NCBI GenBank assembly: GCA_020081605.1
Contig: JAHREC010000045.1
Location: forward strand, 682,001 to 746,000
Origin: Albifimbria verrucaria
Lineage: Eukaryota > Ascomycota > Sordariomycetes > Hypocreales > Stachybotryaceae
Length of the DNA stretch: 64,000 nt
Direction: 5' to 3'
Below, one piece after another: positions 52,772-61,328 of the stretch. The position numbers were made by a program, and so were the translations under genes. Position 1 is the stretch's first letter. Each line of letters begins with the position of its first letter. The notes under the pieces are model-generated. The model saw only the letters and a list, made by a program, of their open reading frames with translations, ran no database searches and was not told where the DNA came from.

Positions 52772-53063
52772 CTATGGCGGAAAGGGGAGACGAGGATGGG
52801 ACTCGACGTACGGAGGGAGCAGAAACTCGCCCCAAGAGCTACCGAAGAATGCGACCGCAGCCTATCTCGAATGTTAGCTTAGGAAAGAAAGAAGAATGAA
52901 GACATTAGCAGAATGAGTTCCTGTTGCTTACGCCAAAGATAGCAATGCTGCGGACAACGGCAGCGTTCTCGGAGGAGGTCAAGGTTTCGTAGGTGGACGC
53001 GACAAAGCCCTTAGGGGCGCGCCTCGAGGCGCCCTGGTCGCCGTAGATTCGCTTCTGAGGCAT
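52772..53063 (-). CDS. Probable Tom6-like small subunit of the mitochondrial TOM complex
   Basis: Exons 53063-52932 and 52861-52772 with a 70-nt intron (GTAAGC..GATAG); 73 residues. The N-terminus is basic (MPQKRIYGDQGASRRAPKGF), followed by TLTSSENAAVVRSIAIFG and a single C-terminal hydrophobic segment AAVAFFGSSWGEFLLPP. A short soluble basic part plus a C-terminal membrane anchor ending in LLPP resembles fungal Tom6, which stabilises the Tom40 channel in the outer mitochondrial membrane. About 12 extra residues follow LLPP, where relatives as I recall them stop soon after; a lost base or alternative end is possible. The assignment rests on pattern similarity from memory, so it is tentative. 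Confidence 0.62.
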
Positions 53064-53678
53064 TATGGGAGTTGAAAAATGTGAAGAATGGTGGTTAGAT
53101 ATACGATGCTGGCCCTGTTGGGTGGTTGTGGCTGTGGTTGTGGTTGTTGCGACGGTATGCTTTTGGTTTGTCTTTTCTCAAAAGAAATTTTGAGGCATGG
53201 ATGGATCGGAGTCTGACGGCACCAGGCATAGTAGCTTAGAGCATCCGACTTAGTACCTACCTGAGGTACCTAGGTGCAGTACGTATGGTAGTGGAGGCCC
53301 GATAAGAAGATAACGCTGGTATAAGTACCAGGCAAGGTAGGTAAGTACCTATTTGGATACTCTTATAAAAACTTAGGGTACTTCTTAGGAGTGTATGGAG
53401 CCCCTAAAAGAAAGTGTACTTGATGAGATGATAAAAGTACCGCGCAGGTCTCTTATCGGAGGCTACTCTCTACCTTGACCTTTCTCCTTCTGGCCATGAC
53501 GAGCATGGGAGATAAGGTCAAGGTAGCCGAAAGCCATTGTTCGAGTACGTCAGATGCACACGAGCTTCACAAAGCTCGACGACTGCTACTCGTTTCGTGG
53601 CATCAGCTTGCAGTTACACATATCCCTAAAACACGCGCTGACCGCTACCCACGCATCTCACAACCATAAAAGTCTGAA
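53064..53678. promoter_or_regulatory. Divergent promoter region, Tom6-like / acidic protein
   Basis: About 615 bp. CCTGAGGTACCTAGGTGC and related motifs at 53252-53345. A plus frame at 53475-53669 is not supported. Confidence 0.45.
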
Positions 53679-54544
53679 ATGGACAGCCGTGCTCCAGATG
53701 AGCCAGGCGGCTTCTTCCCTCAACTGGTCTGCCATCGCCTGCTCCCTCTGCTACATCCAGCCACGCAGCCTCCAGCTTGCCTCATCCTAGAAGTAAATCC
53801 CTGCAGCCCGGTTCGAATAAGGAAGATATGGTCAGGCGCTATGTCGAAGAACGCCTCATGAATACGTCGCGTCGCTATGTCAAGAAGTTTGGCAATCCGG
53901 AACCCGGAGATGCTGTGGTTGGCTACAAGAACTTCGCCGAGCTTGCTCGGGATTTTGAAGGAGTCGTCAATGTACTGTGGTTATCCGGAACGCGTGAGGT
54001 CCTTCCCGCTCTCTGTTGAATCTCTCAAGCACTGTCACTAACCCGCCTCCGACTTGAAGCGAGCCTCCAGATTCCCTTCCTGTTGAGACTCGCGAGCGAT
54101 TTTACGCAATATGTTCGATCGTTCCCGCCCTCTCCCCGAGCCTCGTTCGAGTTGCTGAATAAGCTTGACCATTGCTTCGCAAGTCTTTTGCTAGGTCAAG
54201 ACATCGAGTCGGGTGAATCATTGCCTGGATTCGAGAATGGGCTACGGGCTGGGATGACCGTGACCGACATGGTCCGATGCCGTAGTCTTGTGGAGCAGAC
54301 GCGCATCTTGATGGTTGAAGTCCTAAGTGGAACACCAGACGAAGAAGAGGAAGGAGACGAGCTGGATGAGGAAGGGGAGAGCACGGACAATAACGAAGAA
54401 GAGGCGATGCAGAGTGATAATAATGCCGGACCAAGAGACGCTAATGCCATGCGCCCGGCAACATGGGATATCGACGAGGAGCGACTACATCTCGACTCTG
54501 CCAGGATCTATGAAAAACCATTGTCCAGCTTGGAAATAGGTTAG
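53679..54544 (+). CDS. Small protein with conserved helical core and acidic tail, function unknown
   Basis: Exons 53679-53993 and 54060-54544 with a 66-nt intron (GTGAGG..TTGAAG, CACTAAC branch). One C is missing in the CCC run at 53807-53809, joining NPCSP to GSNKEDMVRRYVEE; corrected length 266 residues. After a short N-terminal part (MDSRAPDEPGGFFPQLVCH) comes a compact, mainly helical region: YKNFAELARDFEGVVNVLWL, LQIPFLLRLASDFTQYV, FELLNKLDHCFASLLLGQD, and GMTVTDMVRCRSLVEQTRIL. The last 80 residues are highly acidic (EEEEGDELDEEGESTDNNEE). No catalytic motif, signal peptide or membrane segment. The regular core and clean intron argue for a real gene; I cannot assign a family. Confidence 0.72.
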
Positions 54545-56677
54545 GAGATGCGCTGGCGGAGAGAACCATGACTGCAGACTAAGGTTTGGCATATCCCCAT
54601 TGACCACTAGAAACGCCTGGTCACCGCCCGCTACGTGGGCAGAAATATCCTTGCAATGTCCTTGCTACGCCGTTGTATCTGAGGTCTCGGCGTTGTTGCG
54701 TGGGCTGTCGGGTCGTGTCTACCACCCTTCACCCTTCTTCCTCTCCGAGACGCCGCCCCGAGCCCGGAGGCGAGCTACGGAGCCGAAACTAGAACATCAA
54801 TGGGGTACCGTCAGTGGGACTACCGAGACTGCAGAATTAGTGTAGAAGCGCCTAGGAGGCGCATACGGGCTGATGCTATTTTGCTCTACACAGCACCCAG
54901 GGTAACAATATTGGTCTGCGACGCCGAGTCTACATGCTATTCTTGCTTCAGTAGAGGAACATCTGGAGCGACTTATCTGCCTCCGTAGGCGCTGAGCCGC
55001 CACTGACCCTCCGCTTTCAGGCGAGCGGATTGGCGCTAGTCCAGCTCGAGCCATTGAAAGCAGCCTTTCTGGGCTGTGCTTTACAATGCAAGTCCACACA
55101 TGCATACCTAGCCATTGACTAGGCCAGGTCAAGGGCATTGACCATTTGACTCTTGGAGCAGTCGGGAATTACATCCGACTGCCGAAGCTTGGATGACCAA
55201 AGGCCGAAAATCCCAGGAGGCCAATGTGGCGGCTGCCTTGGCCATGATCGATGCTACTGTGAGTGTCAAGAGATGATGAGACCGAAACAAGACATTCAAA
55301 GTGTTTGGTTTCTTGCGCACAGATGAACGTTTCAGGGTTGTCAAACTTGTCACTCATAATGTACTACTCGTGTCGCCTGGGGAAGTCGCATACCTACGTC
55401 GACGGGCAACCCCATGGTCTGAGATCCTGTGTCAACTATTTCTCGTGAGAACGTATCGTCTTCCGTCAGCTTGCAGTGCCGAATCATGAAACCCCACGAC
55501 TCCTGGCCAAGCAAGAGAGGGTGCTATGTGTGGCTTCTATTGGCCCTGGCCGCTTGGATTAATTTGAAAGTCCATCCCTGCCAAGCACACTAAAAGCGGA
55601 TCTTTGACCAACCCTCGACTTCCTCTTCAAGGTCATAAACCCCTAAACGGACAATGGGACCCAATACGGTCTTGTGTAGGTACTACTCCGTACGGAACCG
55701 TACGCTGGTCAAGGCCCCCTCCCTGGCCAGCATCGCCTTCTGCCAGGGATCAGCTCAAGGATAGTAGGTGGGCGGCATGCCCCGTCCGGAGCTACTGGGT
55801 AATTCGAGGGCAGCCTCATCTACCTGCTTATGCGCTAGCCTACACACTACGGAGCACGACTAGTGGCACAGCGCTTGATTCAGGTCTTTCCAGAAAACAG
55901 TTCATCTCTAGCTGTTTCTCTTCCTTACCGCAAGTATCAAGGGTAGCTGCGATGCCGTCGCCCAGGAGAGACCCGCTAGTCAGCACGGAATCTACTAATA
56001 TGTTGAGTATACTGCGTTTGGAACAACATCCCCTAAAAAAAAAAAAAAAGACTTGGGTAGCTGCGCGTCACCATGCGTAGCATTGAGGGACCCAGGAGCT
56101 GTTGTGCGGGCGTCTTATTCTCCCCTACTATTAGGGGACTGGATACCATTGAAGACCCCATCGTTTAGGCTATGGCCTTGACCCTGCGCAATCCAATGGG
56201 GCTGATACGGAGCATGGGGACTTGCCCTGGCCAGTTTCAACTACAACCCATGGTCGTCCAGCTCTCCAATCAAAGCTCGACACGCCCCAGGAGCCATTTG
56301 TTTTTTCTTTCTGGACTCAAAGTCGAGATGCATGAGGGTCACCGAATATCCGTTCAGATCCTTGCCCCTTGGGCGCTAGGATGGGTCGGGCCACTCTTCA
56401 GCATTCGGGGACCGCGCGGTTTTGCTCAGCTCATATAAATGCGCGGCTCTCATCGACAACTACAAGCTCCTCGCTTCCGTTTAGCTTCGCCTTCATTCGT
56501 TGTTCTCTTCTTTCTCTCTTGTTGTCAGTCATTCCTTCGACTCACTATTCATTCGCTCTTTAGAAGTGCCCAGGAGGCCACTCACTCATTGCCATACCTT
56601 CAGAACATCTATTTTAGGCTCCTGAGCCTTTCACTTACACCAGTCTTCAACCAATCTCTACATTTGATTCTACCAAC
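54545..56677. other. 2.1-kb gene-poor region upstream of the GH16 gene
   Basis: Normal composition but no frame with protein-like content. A 158-codon plus frame at 55604-56080 runs through a 15-A tract (56035-56049) and looks like chance. It may be a long regulated promoter for the secreted glucanase gene, or hold a decayed gene or element I cannot recognise. Confidence 0.5.
56429..56437 (+). promoter_or_regulatory. Probable TATA box of the GH16 gene
   Basis: CATATAAAT lies about 245 bp upstream of the GH16 start and is followed at about 30 bp by CGACAACTACAAGC, then by a CT-rich leader (56470-56640). This layout fits a strongly expressed, regulated fungal gene for a secreted enzyme. Confidence 0.5.
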
Positions 56678-57574
56678 ATGAAGCCATCAACCAGCCTCTT
56701 CGCCGCCGGCCTTGCCCCCTGGCATACGCATTTGTTCCCAACGTCGACGGCCTGAAGACTGTCTGGTCTGATTCATCTCGAAGGCTGCGCCGGTTGCAAG
56801 CCTAACATGGACTCGTGGAACATTGGCCTAGATATCCATGTCAACAACGAAGTTCAGGATTATAGCGACTCGCACACCAATATCCAACTCTCGGGTGGAG
56901 AGACTCTTCAGCTCGTCCCTTGGAAGGACGACGCTGGGAAATGGACTTCCGGACGCATTGAGAGCAAGAACTCCTGGACTCCGCAGCCAGGCAAGAAGTT
57001 GCAAGTACAGAGCGAACTCCGTGTAGGAATCAACGCTCAAAAGCAGGGTATTTGGCCTGCTTTCTGGCTTTGGGTGATGCTGTCCGCAACGGCACGCCTT
57101 GGCCTCTTTGCGGTGAACTGGACATTTTCGAGCAGGTCAACGGTCAGATGACGGGTTACGGCACTGTCCATTGCAGTGTCGAGAACGGAGGTCCATGCAA
57201 TGAGCCCAATGGCCGCACCAAGACGGTTCCCATTCCGGATAACGAGTTCCATACATGGGGTCTTATCGTTGACCGAACGTCCGGAAACTGGCAGACCGAA
57301 GCCATTACATGGCTTTTTGATGGCGCCCTTACCACACCCTGACAGGAGCTGATATTGGTGACGAGAATGTCTGGGCTACCCTCGCCCACTCGCCCTACTA
57401 CATGATTGTCAACGTTGCAGTCGGTGGCAACTGGCCTGTAAGTGAAGACACGAGTGATGTAGTTCTTGATCATCTTCTAACACAATTATATAGGGTGCAC
57501 CAAATGATGCCACTGAGGATGGTTACGGCAGTATGCTCGAGGTTAACTATGTTGCTGTTTATGAGAGTGCTTAA
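56678..57574 (+). CDS. GH16 family endo-beta-glucanase, secreted (frame interrupted)
   Basis: Exons 56678-57437 and 57494-57574 with a 56-nt intron (GTAAGT..TATAG). The N-terminus reads as a short signal peptide (MKPSTSLFAAGLAP, then LAYAF after correction). Family landmarks: NEVQDYSDSHTNIQLSGG, KQGIWPAFW, the catalytic block CGELDIFEQVNG (ExDxxE: nucleophile and acid/base glutamates, about residues 146-151), GYGTVHC, AHSPYYMIVNVAVGGNWP, and the terminal strand MLEVNYVAVYES. GH16 enzymes cut beta-1,3 or mixed-linkage glucans in cell walls. Breaks: CCCCC at 56715-56719 (one lost), one apparent extra base at 56776-56779 (not a homopolymer), TTT at 57069-57071 and CCC at 57326-57328 (one lost each); net correction gives 280 residues. 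Catalytic residues are intact, but the odd extra base leaves a pseudogene possible. Confidence 0.82.
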
Positions 57575-58488
57575 GCATTATTTGTCTCCGTTTCTGGGGT
57601 GTGGGATTACGTTGACAATCTACACTCCAACTAGATCTTCAGATTTAAATCTAAGATTTGGCAAATTCTCCTGAAATTTCAGTCATAGCACATGGAAGAT
57701 CAACTATTACGGCGTTTGCATCTCATCTCATCGAGCGGATTTGTACAGGATACCCATTCATGTTTTGTATTTATCTACTTTGCTCTCTGGAGCCCTTTTA
57801 TAGACTGAGAAGATATGACCACATATCTCGGGTGTTTGAAATGATATTATGACTGTTGGCGGAATCGCTGTATCACCGACTTTGTATAGCCTCGAGTGAA
57901 GTCTTGGACTTGGATTGAAGACGGACTGGGCTTTCCTTCAACCAGGCCGTAATGCGTATCCCGTTTGTCGAAGTCGTTTATTGCTCTCTTGTCCCAAGTA
58001 TTTAGTTCGCTACCTCCAGTTTAACCTGTATAAGTCTCAATTCTTCTGCCGTAGCCATAAGCTGAAAACCCTTGTATGTTTGGGGGCAAATTGTTACATC
58101 GGATGCGATTCATGGTGACAGTATGATGATATGATATGATTCTCTTTGCAAACAACAGTTCAAGATGGATTGATAGCACTTTACACGACATTGGAGGTTA
58201 ACTCTGTCCCTACCAAGTCTTTGCTCCCAAATAAGGTGAGCCGAGTTAGGAACGATAACAAGAGGGAAATGAACAGAAAAACAGGACATCTTTTCCCCAT
58301 TCAAGACCGCGACACTGAAGAGGAACCCCTCCTTGCCTCCTTGCAACCAGATCGCCGCATAACCATGATAAACATCCACAGATAACGCCATGTCGAATGA
58401 TGCCAGAATTAAGTGTAAACCTCGGAATGATGTTTCCTTTTGAACAAGTTAAGCCAACCATACTATATCGTGTACGAAGATGAGCAGC
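57575..58488. terminator. 3' intergenic region, GH16 / SOM1-like
   Basis: About 910 bp between convergent genes. A/T-leaning, with no frame, repeat or RNA gene that I can support. Confidence 0.4.
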
Positions 58489-61328
58489 TCAGTCTGCGCC
58501 AATCTCATTGCCTTCCATACCGGCGAACGTGCCGTTGAAGTCAAAATGTTCAGCTCCATTGTCATCATTCAGGAAGGAATCGAAATCGAAGTCATTGAGA
58601 ACATCTGCAGTTGTTGTTGTGATTGGGCCATTGAAGTCAAGGCCATTCAAATCCACCTGTCAGCCACGTTAGCCACCGACACTACTGTACTATATTTGAG
58701 ACAAATCTTGGGAAACGCCAAACATACCATGCCGGGATAGCTGTCCATACCCATGGATCCATTCTGACTTAGATCTCCATGAGTTTGTGGTGGCACTTGA
58801 GCTGAGTTTGGAGGGGCAGTCGTTGGGGCCCCTGCAGTTTGGGCCGGGCCAGCGCCAGCATTCGCACCAGCAGCCCCAATGGGTGCGCCAGTAGGCTGAC
58901 CGTTCGGTGCAGCTCCGTTCTGTCCCGCCTTAAAGTTGGTGGAGGCAGTGACGGGAGTAATGGGAGTGGCTGGAGTGGGAGCCTCAGGCTCTCCGTTGTT
59001 GTCTCCCGCTGGAGTAGCACCAGCATTAAGACTCGGGTTAGACTTCTTTTGGTTCCCACGCTGGTTCGGGAGGTCAGCAACTGGAGTCAAGATACTAATA
59101 TGTCTGATCATAGGTAGGTTACTCACCTTATCCTTCGTAGCCTTTGTATCCTTCTTCTTGGGCGCGGCTTTGCTCGATTGGTTCGGAGTTGGAGGAGCCG
59201 CAGCAGCCTGCTGTGGAGACGCCGTTGTTCGAGCATTGGCATTCGTACCAGTTGCAGCCGGCGCAGATGGAGGAGGCATAGACCGCTGCTGAGGGGTGCC
59301 TTGAACCTGTTGAGGTTGCTGCATACCCTGGGAAGCATCTGGCCGTTCAGACCAGGCTGCTGCCACTGTTGAGGGTTGGTTTGTCCCCAGGTTGTTGCTG
59401 CTGCTGCTGCTGCTGCTGTTGCTGCTGGCGAGCCATCATCTGCTGTTGATTCATTTGATTAAAAGGCTGACCGGGATGGGAGCTGGGGCTCGCATCCCGT
59501 TCATCTGTGCCTGCTGAGCCGCCATGTTACCATCCATGCCTTGCTTAAAGAACTGAGGGGCCATGTTGGGGTCAACATGATGGCCCATGAAGTTCATAGC
59601 GGGGTTTGGCGATCCTCGGGACTGAGCACCTTCAGGAACAGGCGAGGGATCCCTGAGTTGTTCATCTGCGGAGTACCCTGTTTCATCTGGTCTGTGGGGT
59701 TAGGCGATGTTCCCGTCCTCATGGCCTGTGGAGATGCATCGGGGAATGGTTGACCATTCGGGCCAGGGGAGCACCAGGTGCCCCTGGAGCTCCAGGCTCT
59801 CTAGGTATGCCACCGATGTTATCCTGCTCCTGACGTGCCATCATTAGTCGCTTCTTGTTTTGTTGCTCGAGAAGCATCAGCTGCATCTGATAATCCTGCA
59901 GTGCATGATTGCTTCCGCCTGCGGCTTGAGCACCATTGGGTCCAGCCCGGAGAGGCCCAGGACCACCCATCTCCGGGGTGTTATAGAAAGCGGCCATGGT
60001 GGCGCCGTCAGCTCCTGGCAGGAGCATTGGAGATCCTTGCGATGGTGGACCTCCAGCATTGGGCATTTTCTGATTGCCCATTTGATTGCCATGGTGTTGC
60101 TGAAGATTCTGAGAATACGTCTGGATGGACTTCTGCTGTGCTGCTGGAGGCATGTTGACGAAGTTCTGGAATTGCTGGGCGTTCAAGGAATTGGGGTTGA
60201 TGCCATGGGCAGATAGCATTTGATGTGCAGCTGCCGCGCTGGGGTTGCTAGCCATCTGTTGATTTTGCATAGGCTGCGCGGGTCGACCATTTGGCATAAC
60301 GGCACCGGGTTGGTTGGGATTAAATTGTGCACCATCGATTCTTGGTCGCTTGGATGGCGATGGTGCGTTTTCACCAGAGGCGGGCGATGAAGGTCGATCG
60401 GTGCGATTGGCATCCATTCCAGATGGGTCGCGCTGCATCGGGTTTTGCTTGGCCTGTTGCTGCAGCATCTGCATCTGAGGGCTTGGGATAAAGTCAGTAC
60501 TGTTCGCAGTTGGCATGGTACAGACGATGGGACGATGATGCTCAGTGGGACTGCAACTTACTTCTGGTTGTTGGCCATGGCGGTGCGGGCCAATGTACCA
60601 GGCTTGTTCACCATCTGCATGTTGCCATTCATAGAGCGCATCAACTGGGTCTGGTATGTCTGTTGCGCGATGTCTGGGCGCATTTGACGTAGCATCTCCT
60701 GTTGGTTCTGCTTGAGACGAGACTGTTGCTGTGCGAAGTGAGCCCAAAGGGTTGCACGTTAGCCTCTGCTTTTTCGAGCTGCCTAGTAGGCGATACATCG
60801 AACGAAGAAACGTACCTGAGTGTGCGACACGTATTGGTTGACAGTACCATTGCCACCTTTGGCGCGCTGCGCGTTGTAAATGTCCCAGAACAGACAAAAC
60901 CACTCGTATAAAAATGACGTGTCAGAGGTGGGCATCGGTAGTTTGGGAGGAGGAAGATCTTCAGGCAATTTGCCATCAAGGTCGTCCTTGGTATCGGTAT
61001 CCATGGGGTCATCATTAACGCCATTGACTACATTACCATTTTCGTCCCGACGACGGCCAGCAGCATCCTTGTGCACATTGACCTGCTGATCACTGGACAG
61101 CAGAGAGCGGGCGCAGTCATACATGCCGTAGCGGATAAAATACTCGTAGATGTATGTGTTGAGAATGCCGCGCTGATTCTCGTTGACCTGTTGTTGCCTT
61201 GCAGCGGCGGCGGCGGCAGCAGCCTGAGGGTTGACGCCGGCGTTGTTCATCATGGGCACAGGAGCGCCGCCAACAGGGCCACCCATGGGGTTCATGTTGG
61301 CCATGGTGACGTTTGGATTCATCGCCAT
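58489..61328 (-). CDS. Som1/SomA/Flo8-like LisH-domain transcriptional regulator
   Basis: Five exons: 61328-60816, 60728-60562, 60481-59127, 59060-58728 and 58656-58489; introns of 87, 80, 66 and 71 nt. Residues about 55-90 form a LisH motif (LNTYIYEYFIRYGMYDCARS), followed by the conserved FLYEWFCLFWDIYNAQR segment, then a very long Gln/Met/Pro/Asn-rich region with a nuclear-signal-like PSKRPRIDG and a poly-Q tract near 59400-59440, ending in an acidic aromatic tail (NDFDFDSFLNDDNGAE) that resembles an activation domain. Homologues act downstream of cAMP/PKA in morphogenesis, adhesion and virulence of filamentous fungi. Five single-base losses (59760-59762, 59651-59653, 59485-59488, 59395-59398, 59333-59334) break exon 3; allowing for them gives exactly 847 codons. 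Confidence 0.85.

Noticed and set aside
55604..56080. 158-codon plus frame
   Set aside because: Runs through a 15-A tract giving poly-lysine and lacks any conserved pattern.
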